Source of the DNA: G965261475 sp965261475 [NCBI: bacterium] | GTDB taxonomy: Bacteria; SAR324; XYD2-FULL-50-16 | Assembly: GCA_965261475.1 (NCBI GenBank) | Contig: OZ253454.1 | Location: forward strand, 1,364,001-1,428,000 | DNA length: 64,000 bases | Direction of reading: 5' to 3' | The notes under the pieces: model-generated | Told to the model about the DNA's origin: nothing | Database searches by the model: none | The model's input: the letters and a program-made list of their open reading frames with translations, nothing else | Part shown: piece after piece, positions 15,300 to 23,724 of the stretch | Numbering within the stretch: the stretch's first letter is position 1 | How the letters are laid out: every line of letters begins with the position of its first letter | Translations under genes and position numbers: made by a program

Positions 15300-17993
15300 A
15301 TGAAAAAAATTATAAGATTTACAGCAGTTTATTTTTTCTTGTTTGTGATTATTCTGTATTTAGGTATAGAATATCAGGCGCAAAATTATTATCCCAAGTC
15401 CGATCAAATTGCCGATGTACTACAGAGACTCAAAAAAGATTATGTAGACTCTCAAAGACTAGAGCCTTACACAATGTTAGAGGCTACTTTAGAAAATCTT
15501 GCCCGTCATATACCTCCTGTTGTATTACAAGAACTTAAAGGCAGTCCTTTTTCTGCTGTTACTATTCAAGTAGATAAAGCAAAAAAAGAATTTATTATTC
15601 CAAAACTAAAAAATTTAGCAGACTTAGCAAACACCTTACAAAAAATAGTTATCTATATCAAACAAAACCTCCCAAAAGAAAAAGATTTAAAAAACATAGA
15701 CTATGTAGCTATTAATGGATTTCTATCTGTTTTAGACCCTTATACTTCATTATTAGTCCCTGAAGTTTATACAGAATTTCGTGAAGATACAGATGGGAAT
15801 TATAGCGGAGTAGGAATGTATATTGGAATTAGAGACACAAAATTACAGGTTATTTCACCTATCTTTAACTCTCCTGCCTATAAAGCAGGTATAAAAGCTA
15901 AAGATATTATTTTGCAAATCAACGAAGAATCTACAATTAACATGAGCACTGGTACTGCTTCTTCTAAAATCAAAGGATTAGAGGGTACAAAAGTAAATTT
16001 ACTAATCCAAAGAAAAGAATTTAATAAACCAAAAAATTTTGCAATAACTAGAGCGCGTATATCATTAACAAGTGCTAATGCTTTAGAGCTAAAAACAAAA
16101 GAAGGAAGAATTGGCTATCTATCTATTTCCCGATTTCACCAAAAAACAGCTAAAGAAGTAGAGACAGCACTAAAAAAACTGAAAATAAATTATTCTGACT
16201 TTCAAGGAATTATTTTAGATTTAAGAAATAATCCAGGAGGCATCTTACAACAAGCAGTCAAAGTCAGTGATAAGTTTCTAGCACAAGGCAGGATTGTAAC
16301 CACCGCTGGGATATCTAACAAACCAAGAATTGCTTACAACGCTAGGGGAAGTAATAGCATCATAAATACTCCTATTATCATCTTAATGAATGGAGGCTCT
16401 GCTTCGGCAGCAGAAATTCTTGGCGCTGCACTTAAACAAAATAAAAGAGCCATTGTTTTAGGGACAACAAGCTTCGGCAAAGGCTCCGTACAACAATTAA
16501 GACAATTTCAAGATGGTTCTGCTTTAAAACTAACCATTGCTAAATATCTTACTCCTAATAATAACTCTTTGCACTCCATAGGTATTACTCCGCATATTGA
16601 GGTAAACCCTTGGATTATTGACGGCAATAGCATCAATATTATTAACAACAAGGAGTTAAATGCTAACAAAAAAGATAAATTTGCAGAGTGGGGAGGCGTT
16701 CCAGATAAACCAATTCGTTCATTTAACTATCTATTTGATAAAGATTTTCAACACAATATTTTTAGCACTAGCGAGCAAAAACAAGACATTGCAGGATTTG
16801 ATATAGATGGTTTAAAAAAGGATTATTTACTTTATTTTGCTAGCAAAATACTAGAAACTAGTAAAGTAAAAGATTTACCAACACTATCGCAAACAGTAAT
16901 TGCGACTACAAAATTAGAGGAGCAAATACAAAATACCAAACTTAAAAAAAAATTAGAAGAGATTGGTATTTCTTGGAGACAAAAACTACAAGGAACTAGC
17001 GAAGTAGAAGTTAAATTTTGGGTAGAAAAAAAAAGACAAAACAACGAAGCTTGTTTGCAAGCCAGAAAGGATCGCATACAAGCTGGTGATGAAATTTATC
17101 TTTGTGTAGTATTAAAAAATACTACCAAACAAGAAACTATAAGATTACAAGCAACTGGAAATTCTCCATATCCTATTTTTAATAAAAAACAATTCGTCTT
17201 TGGCAATATTCCTGCTGGGAAGACAAAAAAATGGTTTGTCCCTGTCAATATTCCTGCCTACTTTGCTAATGCAGACATTCCTTTTACTATTAAGCTCCTA
17301 GACTTTGAAGAAAAAGAGATTATTGCTCATCAATTCTTCTTTAATATTAACCAAATTCCTCAACCTCAATTTCAGTATTCATTGAAAGCTTATAGCAAAA
17401 CTAGCAAAATAGAAGCTCCTAATTCTATAAAATTAGATATACAAATTTTTAATAAATCAAATGTAGATTCTGGTAAATTAAATATATCGCTTAAAAATGG
17501 AGAAGGTAAAAAAATTTTTCTTACAGCTGCTAAAGACACGGTAAATAGTTTAGCAAAAAAAAATCAGAAAAAATCAGAATTTAAATTTGATTTAAAACAT
17601 TCTATTCCCGATGGGGCAATTGATTTATCATTTTCTTTATTGGACTCCAAATATAACAAACATATTACTCATAACTTTACTATTCCTTATGGAGCTGAAG
17701 GAACGCAAACCATCACTAATTCTGCACCTAGTATTAACATCAAAAGTTATCCTCTACAAACCAAAAAAGAAAAAATTACTTTAGAATTTACTAGTGAAGA
17801 TGACAAAAAAATAAAAGATTTTTATATCTTTGCCAATGACAAAAAAGAATTTTATCGTAGTTTTGGCAAACAAAAAATTTTACATGATATTGCAATTAAG
17901 TTAAAAACAGGTTTAAATAAAATAATATTTTTTAGTCGTGATAATTATGATGTCACTACCTTGCAACAAATTTATATTTATAGACAAAACTAA
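15300..17993 (+). CDS. C-terminal processing (S41) protease with long C-terminal extension
   Basis: Envelope serine protease of the CtpA/Prc family, 897 aa. One N-terminal membrane segment (about 7-25) anchors it in the inner membrane, active side in the periplasm. A PDZ domain follows YSGVGMYIGI (about 165-245). The S41 core has LDLRNNPGG, then GGSASAAEIL with the likely nucleophile Ser369 and FGKGSVQ with Lys394; the 25-residue spacing equals that of E. coli Prc Ser430/Lys455. After about residue 480 there is a further ~400 residues with beta-sandwich-looking segments, resembling long delta-proteobacterial S41 proteases (I recall a Myxococcus family of this kind). Substrate is unknown. ATG is 2 nt after dapD. 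Confidence 0.9.
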   Translation: MKKIIRFTAVYFFLFVIILYLGIEYQAQNYYPKSDQIADVLQRLKKDYVDSQRLEPYTMLEATLENLARHIPPVVLQELKGSPFSAVTIQVDKAKKEFIIPKLKNLADLANTLQKIVIYIKQNLPKEKDLKNIDYVAINGFLSVLDPYTSLLVPEVYTEFREDTDGNYSGVGMYIGIRDTKLQVISPIFNSPAYKAGIKAKDIILQINEESTINMSTGTASSKIKGLEGTKVNLLIQRKEFNKPKNFAITRARISLTSANALELKTKEGRIGYLSISRFHQKTAKEVETALKKLKINYSDFQGIILDLRNNPGGILQQAVKVSDKFLAQGRIVTTAGISNKPRIAYNARGSNSIINTPIIILMNGGSASAAEILGAALKQNKRAIVLGTTSFGKGSVQQLRQFQDGSALKLTIAKYLTPNNNSLHSIGITPHIEVNPWIIDGNSINIINNKELNANKKDKFAEWGGVPDKPIRSFNYLFDKDFQHNIFSTSEQKQDIAGFDIDGLKKDYLLYFASKILETSKVKDLPTLSQTVIATTKLEEQIQNTKLKKKLEEIGISWRQKLQGTSEVEVKFWVEKKRQNNEACLQARKDRIQAGDEIYLCVVLKNTTKQETIRLQATGNSPYPIFNKKQFVFGNIPAGKTKKWFVPVNIPAYFANADIPFTIKLLDFEEKEIIAHQFFFNINQIPQPQFQYSLKAYSKTSKIEAPNSIKLDIQIFNKSNVDSGKLNISLKNGEGKKIFLTAAKDTVNSLAKKNQKKSEFKFDLKHSIPDGAIDLSFSLLDSKYNKHITHNFTIPYGAEGTQTITNSAPSINIKSYPLQTKKEKITLEFTSEDDKKIKDFYIFANDKKEFYRSFGKQKILHDIAIKLKTGLNKIIFFSRDNYDVTTLQQIYIYRQN

Positions 17994-18052
17994 CGCACCA
18001 AATACCACTGCAACAAATAACCTATCAACTGCTTGAATATAAATAATATGAT

Positions 18053-18466
18053 TTATTTTTTTCTGCGAGTGAATAGATGCAATAAACTAGTAACTACAAT
18101 CAAAAAGGAGCTATAAAAATGGATAAAATTCCAAAGAGGAACAAAATCTAAAGTATAAAAAAAGAGCATCAAACCACTATAAAAATTGATAATAAAAACT
18201 AATAGATAGATTACACCACTCCACGCCGATGATTTTTTTTGATGCTTGCTTTGTAAACTAAAACTATCTTGATATTTTTTGATATGTTGCAAAATATACA
18301 AAAAAAAGAAAGCAACAAAAAAAAATCCTAAGATAGTATGAAAAATACCTAAAAATAAACTAGTTCGCCAAAAATAGATTGTAAAACCACTCACCAAAAG
18401 TAAAACAAAAAATAATTTTAGTAACTGATACATTAACAAAGATGGAATTCTTTTTAAGATAGCCAA
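18053..18466 (-). CDS. Small membrane protein, probable di-heme b-type cytochrome
   Basis: 137 aa with four predicted membrane helices. Helix 2 carries His at both ends (FHTILGFFFVAFFFLYILQH, His spaced 18) and helix 4 does too (IHFYSSFLIVVTSLLH, spaced 15). This two-by-two His layout is that of four-helix di-heme b cytochromes (DUF4405/cytochrome b561-like). A heme role is inferred from this pattern only. The start at 18466 is TTG; the first in-frame ATG is at 18433 and may be the real one. It lies 9 nt after the CLC gene on the same strand, so the two are likely co-transcribed. Confidence 0.65.
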   Translation of the reverse strand: MAILKRIPSLLMYQLLKLFFVLLLVSGFTIYFWRTSLFLGIFHTILGFFFVAFFFLYILQHIKKYQDSFSLQSKHQKKSSAWSGVIYLLVFIINFYSGLMLFFYTLDFVPLWNFIHFYSSFLIVVTSLLHLFTRRKK

Positions 18467-18475
18467 GATAACAAA

Positions 18476-20296
18476 CTAGTTTTGTTGTTTTATGAAACCT
18501 TTGATAGATAAAACACTGTTGTACTGGTCTATGATGTCTCTATGAGAAATAAGCCCAATAATTTTTTTATCGTTGTTTTTTGAAACAACTGGCAGAATAT
18601 CCAAATCTTTAATACTAAACAAATTTAAGGCTTGAGAGAGATCTGCATCTTCCTTGATAGTAATTAAATTAGATTCCATAATATCTTTCATAATGATAAT
18701 ATTTTCTAAACCTTCTTCCAAAATAAGTTCTTGTATCATAGAAAAAGATACAGCTCCTGTGAGCTCTTTTTTAGCATTTAAAATAGGAAAATAATGTGTT
18801 TTTTGCTTTGGAATTTGTTTTAGTAGAGTATCAAAGCTATCTTTTTCTCTCAAACTTGTAAAATCAGAATGCAAGACCTGTTTAACAGTTATAGATTGTA
18901 AAACACTTAATTCTCGTCCTTCCTCTAAGCGAATACCTTCTTTAGCAAGTTTTAGCGTGTCTATAGACTCTCCTAATAAAGTTTTAATGCTGACAGTACC
19001 AATAATAGAGGCAAACATTACAGGAATAATGACATGGTAGTCATTGGTTAGTTCAAAAAGCAAAAAAATAGCAGTTAAAGGCGCAAGAGTCGTAGCAGCT
19101 AAAAACGAGCCCATTCCAATCAACGCGTAAGAGCCTATTTCTATATTTAAATCTGCAAACAAGAGTTGTACTATGCTACCAAACAAAGCTCCAAAAGCAG
19201 CTCCAATAACTAATGATGGGGCTAAAATACCACCTACATTGCCAGAGCCTAAGGTAATAGAGGTTGCTATTATTTTTAATATTACTAGCAAACCCAAAAA
19301 CCAGAGAGTATAAGAGTTATTGTGTAAAAGTTGAATCATTAAATTATACCCATCTCCTAGTACTTCAAATTGCATTAACCCTAGACAACCTACTAAAAAA
19401 GCACCTAGTATAGGTTTAGCTAATCTAGGAATTTTGAGTTTTTGAAAAAAATCACTTGTAGCATAAAAAATGCGTATAAAAAAATAAGCAAGAAACCCAA
19501 TAAATACACCAAGCAAACAATAAAAAATAAATTCTTCGTAAGTAATGCTGTAATTTAAATTACCAAAGACTGGAGCATCTGAATAATAAGCACGAGAAAT
19601 AGCCGTTGCTACACCTGAAGCTACAACTAATGCACCAAAAGATTCTAATTGAAATTTACCTAGCATAATCACTTCTTGTGCGAAAAGCACGCCTGCTAAA
19701 GGAGCATTAAATTGTGCTGCAACTGCTGCTGCTGAGCCTGTAGCAATTAACACTTGCAGACGGTTAGCACTCATAGAAAATATTCTCCCTACTTTAGAGC
19801 CTACAGCTCCTCCTATTTGAGCAATAGGACCTTCTACTCCAGCTGATCCTCCAGTAGAAATAACAATGGATGCTGTAACCATTTTTGCTAAAATTTCTCT
19901 AGTCCTAATCAACCCGCCTTGCAAATGTATAGATTTCAAAAAATCTGGCATAGTGTAGCCACCTACAATAATTTTTGGAAATAATTTCATTAACACCACC
20001 AACAAAATAGCACCTGCAACAGGTATTACAGGTAAAGCAAACCAGCCAATATTATCCGTCAACCATTGGTAGCTAACCTCAAACGCAATATGATGTAAAA
20101 AATCTAAGATGTTACGAAAAATAACAGAAAGAAAACCCGCAATAACTCCCGTGAGTACTGCCATTAATAGCAAAGAATTGGTATGACTGAGGAATAGTTT
20201 GCGATATAAGGTTTGAAAAATTTCTTGAATTTTAAAATATCGTAATCGCTTGATATGATTTTTAAGTTCTTTTAATCTTTTCCTTTCAATAGACAT
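18476..20296 (-). CDS. CLC-family chloride transporter/channel with CBS domains
   Basis: Homodimeric CLC protein, 606 aa: about 440 residues of membrane domain followed by two CBS domains (about 470-600) that often bind nucleotides. Selectivity-filter motifs are present: STGGSAGVEGPIAQIGG with the external gating Glu (E148 of E. coli ClC), NAPLAGVLFAQEV and GNVGGILAPSLVIG. The internal proton-transfer glutamate (E203 in E. coli, LFIIEEM) aligns with Val here (LFAQEVI), so it may be a channel or use another proton path. CBS fusion and the E-to-V change are known in a subgroup of prokaryotic CLCs. ATG at 20296. Confidence 0.93.
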   Translation of the reverse strand: MSIERKRLKELKNHIKRLRYFKIQEIFQTLYRKLFLSHTNSLLLMAVLTGVIAGFLSVIFRNILDFLHHIAFEVSYQWLTDNIGWFALPVIPVAGAILLVVLMKLFPKIIVGGYTMPDFLKSIHLQGGLIRTREILAKMVTASIVISTGGSAGVEGPIAQIGGAVGSKVGRIFSMSANRLQVLIATGSAAAVAAQFNAPLAGVLFAQEVIMLGKFQLESFGALVVASGVATAISRAYYSDAPVFGNLNYSITYEEFIFYCLLGVFIGFLAYFFIRIFYATSDFFQKLKIPRLAKPILGAFLVGCLGLMQFEVLGDGYNLMIQLLHNNSYTLWFLGLLVILKIIATSITLGSGNVGGILAPSLVIGAAFGALFGSIVQLLFADLNIEIGSYALIGMGSFLAATTLAPLTAIFLLFELTNDYHVIIPVMFASIIGTVSIKTLLGESIDTLKLAKEGIRLEEGRELSVLQSITVKQVLHSDFTSLREKDSFDTLLKQIPKQKTHYFPILNAKKELTGAVSFSMIQELILEEGLENIIIMKDIMESNLITIKEDADLSQALNLFSIKDLDILPVVSKNNDKKIIGLISHRDIIDQYNSVLSIKGFIKQQN

Positions 20297-20418
20297 TTAT
20301 AAAAGAGCATAATAATGATTTAAATTCTCAACGTAGCAACAAACACAAAATTCACTATGCTAATAACCTGTATGAGATTGAATTTTATATTTATATTTTA
20401 GCTGTAACTCATTAGTTT

Positions 20419-21579
20419 TTATCCACAAAAAAAGGCTGAACCTAACTTTGCTCGTCGCAATTCTAATATTTTTTGAGAAGAAAAACAAGGTAATATATGC
20501 TGTTGTGCTAATATTTTTTTTACTTCTAAAGCTACTATTGGTGCAAAAACCAACTTCACAGGAGAGCAAACTATAAAGTCAGCATAATTTTTTACAAAGG
20601 GTGCGGCTGGTAGCAAGCCTGTTTTTTGCCAAGGCTCAGCTCTATCTACACTAATCATTTTCCACTTAGCATCTACTAGATTGAGTTTAATATTTTTTTG
20701 TAAAAGTTGCGTTGCTTCTTGCAATTTTTGAACACTTACTTGCTGTTTTTCTGCAATTTTACCTCCCAAATACCATAGCATATTCCCATTTTTTTTATAA
20801 TGAGAACTAATAGTAAAAAGAGGTTTAGAACTCGCTGTAATACAATGTCCATAAATTTTGAAAGGAGCAGAATGCTCTAGTATCAACATTGTTAGAGGAC
20901 GTAATTGCGCTTTGTATGGTAAATCAAAATATGTAGCAAGGGTGCTATTACCTTTACCTGCTGCTAAAATAAACTTTTTTGTCCAAAGCAAGATATTTTC
21001 TTTTTTAAACTTAATACCTACAAGACCTTCTTTGCTAGTGTAAGAACAATTTTCTTTTTCCAAAGAGCACTGGTAGTAATGGTTTTTTTGCTGATCATAA
21101 AAATTCTGCATCATAGAATAGCTATTGATAATTTTTTCCTTTAGCCAAAAAATATGTTTAGGTTGATGTGTGAGCCAAGTAGGAAACTCAGAAAATTTTA
21201 ACTTTTCTAATTGAGAACGAAAAATTTGTTTTGAGCCCTTAGCAAAAAAAGAAGCAAGTAGTCCTTGCTCGTTCCAAATAAGTTGCTTATCAGCATAAAT
21301 TTCTGTTTTACTTAAATCTACTTCATAGTTTCCAGCTAAAGCCTGCTCCCAAATATCTGCACTTTTTGTAAGTAAATTTGTTATTTTAGCAGTCCGATTG
21401 CCTAGCAAATATTTCAGTCCTTTATGAATAATACCTTGTGATAGGAGCGTTTGCTCTCCTCCAATAGTATTCTTCTCTAAAAGACAGGTGCTATAACCTT
21501 GTTTTTGTAAAATAGCATCTATCCACACTCCGCAAACGCCTCCTCCAAAAATTATGCAATCAAAGTAGTATGACTTCAT
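20419..21579 (-). CDS. FAD-dependent oxidoreductase (DAO family)
   Basis: 386-aa flavoprotein of the D-amino-acid-oxidase/glycerol-3-phosphate-dehydrogenase fold. The N-terminal dinucleotide loop is FGGGVCGVWIDAILQKQGYSTCLLEKN, followed by the substrate-side loop LSQGIIHKGLKYLLG. A second FAD contact is KFILAAGKGNSTLA near residue 210. Substrate cannot be told. The gene starts 3 nt after the proS stop on the same strand, so it is probably co-transcribed with it. Confidence 0.75.
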   Translation of the reverse strand: MKSYYFDCIIFGGGVCGVWIDAILQKQGYSTCLLEKNTIGGEQTLLSQGIIHKGLKYLLGNRTAKITNLLTKSADIWEQALAGNYEVDLSKTEIYADKQLIWNEQGLLASFFAKGSKQIFRSQLEKLKFSEFPTWLTHQPKHIFWLKEKIINSYSMMQNFYDQQKNHYYQCSLEKENCSYTSKEGLVGIKFKKENILLWTKKFILAAGKGNSTLATYFDLPYKAQLRPLTMLILEHSAPFKIYGHCITASSKPLFTISSHYKKNGNMLWYLGGKIAEKQQVSVQKLQEATQLLQKNIKLNLVDAKWKMISVDRAEPWQKTGLLPAAPFVKNYADFIVCSPVKLVFAPIVALEVKKILAQQHILPCFSSQKILELRRAKLGSAFFCG

Positions 21580-21582
21580 AGC

Positions 21583-23016
21583 TCAGTAAGCCATGCCAAA
21601 TAACACCTTGTATTTAGATTGTGCTTGAGAATAAATACATTTTTGAGTACTAGTCTCTGCTAAAATCAAACGAATAGTAGCTTTGGTTTCTGCTTGAATT
21701 TTTAGAGCAGTTTCGTGGCTTCCATCCCAATAGGCTTCTACTGCACAAGCTTCTTGTTCAAATACTCTCTTCATTTCTTCGTAATCTTGTAATTCTAGCC
21801 TATTGCTTTTTTGAAAATCTAACGCTTTTTTAAAAAGATTATCGTGCAACATTGCTAGCTGCTCTTTAGCAACAAGAGCAACTTTTGATAAATTGGTAGT
21901 AATTTTTGCTTTGCTATCTCTTTTGACTAAAACACAAGTTTCGCTCTCAAGCTCTCTCACTCCGATTTCTATTCTGAGCGGAATACCTTTTTGTATCCAA
22001 TAAAAAAACCTATCAATTGGTCTTTGATGCGTTTGATTATCTGTGTGTATTAGTAAAAAATCAAATCTTTCTGTCAGTCTTTGTAAAACTTTTTTTGTAT
22101 ATTCCATAACTCTCACTTGGTCTGCTTGTTTGTGAAAAATAGGAATTAACACAATTTGTGTGCTAGCTATTTTTGGTGGTAAAATTAACCCATCGTTGTC
22201 TCCGTGTGCCATAATAACTCCTCCTATCATACGAGTAGAAACTCCCCAGCTAGTTGTCCAAGCTAATTCTATTTGATTCTTGCGATTAAGAAATTTAATA
22301 CCAAAAGCATTAGCAAAATTTTGCCCTAAATTATGAGAAGTACCAGATTGTAGAAACTTGGTATCCTGCATCATTGCTTCCAAAGTATAAGTTTCTAGTG
22401 CACCAGGGAACTTTTCGTGCTCTGGTTTTTTACCTGTGATTACTGGGATTGCACAATAGTCTTCTAAAAAAGTACGATAAACTTCAAGCATCTTTAAGGT
22501 TTCAGCTCTAGCTTCTTGCAAAGTTTCGTGTGCTGTATGTCCTTCTTGCCACAAAAACTCTGCCGTCCTCAAAAACAACCTAGTACGCATTTCCCAGCGA
22601 AATACATTGCACCACTGGTTAATTAAAATAGGTAAATCACGGTAACTCTTCAGCCACTTAGCATACATATGCCCTATAATTGTTTCAGAAGTAGGACGAA
22701 TTGCTAAAGGTTCGGCTAATTTATTACCACCTCCGTGTGTGACAACAGCTAATTCTGGAGAAAATCCATCTATATGCTGACTTTCTTTTTTTAGAAAGCT
22801 ATCTGGAATAAGTAAAGGAAAATACGCATTTTGATGCCCTGTTTCTTTGAACATTCTATCCAAAATAGATTGCATTTTCTCCCAAATTGCAAAACCTGTA
22901 GGTCTAATAACCATACAACCCCTAACTGGTGCATAATCTGCTAACTCACCTGCTTGGATCACATCTAAATACCATTGAGAAAAATTTTGCTCTTGTGGAG
23001 TAATATTTTTTGCCAT
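21583..23016 (-). CDS. proS: Prolyl-tRNA synthetase, archaeal/eukaryotic type
   Basis: Class-II aminoacyl-tRNA synthetase, 477 aa. It is the short ProS type 3 form: it lacks the ~180-residue insertion editing domain of the usual 570-aa proteobacterial enzyme and has the C-terminal extension of the archaeal/eukaryotic form, ending in Tyr. Motif 2 region is INQWCNVFRWEMRTRLFLRTAEFLWQEGHTAH, motif 3 is GGVIMAHGDNDGLILPP, and AIRPTSETIIGHMYAKW is diagnostic. This type occurs in Bacteroidetes, Deinococcus, mycoplasmas and some other bacteria; it is unusual beside gamma-type genes. Without an INS domain, mischarged Ala-tRNA(Pro) would need a separate editor. Confidence 0.95.
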   Translation of the reverse strand: MAKNITPQEQNFSQWYLDVIQAGELADYAPVRGCMVIRPTGFAIWEKMQSILDRMFKETGHQNAYFPLLIPDSFLKKESQHIDGFSPELAVVTHGGGNKLAEPLAIRPTSETIIGHMYAKWLKSYRDLPILINQWCNVFRWEMRTRLFLRTAEFLWQEGHTAHETLQEARAETLKMLEVYRTFLEDYCAIPVITGKKPEHEKFPGALETYTLEAMMQDTKFLQSGTSHNLGQNFANAFGIKFLNRKNQIELAWTTSWGVSTRMIGGVIMAHGDNDGLILPPKIASTQIVLIPIFHKQADQVRVMEYTKKVLQRLTERFDFLLIHTDNQTHQRPIDRFFYWIQKGIPLRIEIGVRELESETCVLVKRDSKAKITTNLSKVALVAKEQLAMLHDNLFKKALDFQKSNRLELQDYEEMKRVFEQEACAVEAYWDGSHETALKIQAETKATIRLILAETSTQKCIYSQAQSKYKVLFGMAY

Positions 23017-23080
23017 TATCTATTAGAATAATTGATTTTTATTCAAGTAAAAGAGTACACTATAAAATAAAATTTTGTAC

Positions 23081-23086
23081 TATAAT
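23081..23086 (+). promoter_or_regulatory. Candidate -10 box for gmk
   Basis: A perfect TATAAT lies 22 nt before the proposed gmk ATG. No good -35 box is at 17 nt. Its position downstream of the farther ATG at 23010 supports starting gmk at 23109. Confidence 0.35.
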
Positions 23087-23108
23087 TCTAGCTTTGGTGC
23101 TTTTTGTA

Positions 23109-23714
23109 ATGTCTCTTCCCATTGTTGTTATTCTCTCAGGACCCTCTGCTGTAGGGAAAACTACAATTGCAGATATTTTGTTAAAATGTAATAAAAATTT
23201 TGCAAGAATTATCACTTGTACCTCTAGAGAGCCTCGTAGTAATGAAACAAATTATATTTTTTTATCAAAAAAAGAATTTAAAGAAAAAATTAAAAAAAAT
23301 TGCTTCATAGAATACTCTAAAGTATATAAAAATTACTATGGTATTTTGCAAAGTGAGTTTGAAAAAGCCTACAAACAATTTACCTACTCCTTGATAGTGA
23401 TAGATACTGTAGGCTCTTTAAAACTTATAAAGTACTGCAAACAAAACAAAATTACCTATAAGAGTATTTTTTTAACTCTTCGAGATAAAGAGCAAATAAA
23501 AGAAAGATTGCTAGCAAGAGAAAAACAAGAAAACCAATTTACCACAGATAAAAAAGCAAATATCAAAAAAAGGATAAAGGCGATGACAAAAGAATTACAA
23601 ACTGCTCAATTTTTTGATAAACAAATTTATAATCAAGATTTACAAACATGCGTACTGGAAATCCAAAAATTTATAACTGCCACTAGTAGCAACAAAGACC
23701 AAATAAAAACTTAA
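23109..23714 (+). CDS. gmk: Guanylate kinase
   Basis: ATP-dependent kinase turning GMP into GDP, 201 aa from the chosen ATG. The P-loop LSGPSAVGKTT begins nine residues in, as in other Gmk proteins, followed by TCTSREPRSNETNYIFLSKKEF (GMP-binding) and FIEYSKVYKNYYGI. A start at 23010 would add 33 hydrophobic residues that the family lacks and would overlap the proS coding start, so I reject it. The usual neighbours rpoZ and spoT are absent. Confidence 0.92.
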   Translation: MSLPIVVILSGPSAVGKTTIADILLKCNKNFARIITCTSREPRSNETNYIFLSKKEFKEKIKKNCFIEYSKVYKNYYGILQSEFEKAYKQFTYSLIVIDTVGSLKLIKYCKQNKITYKSIFLTLRDKEQIKERLLAREKQENQFTTDKKANIKKRIKAMTKELQTAQFFDKQIYNQDLQTCVLEIQKFITATSSNKDQIKT

Positions 23715-23724
23715 CTCAAAGCTT

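Noticed and set aside
23010-23108. Longer gmk reading frame from an upstream ATG
   Set aside because: Adds 33 hydrophobic residues unknown in guanylate kinases, overlaps the proS start, and lies upstream of a TATAAT that fits a transcript starting after it.
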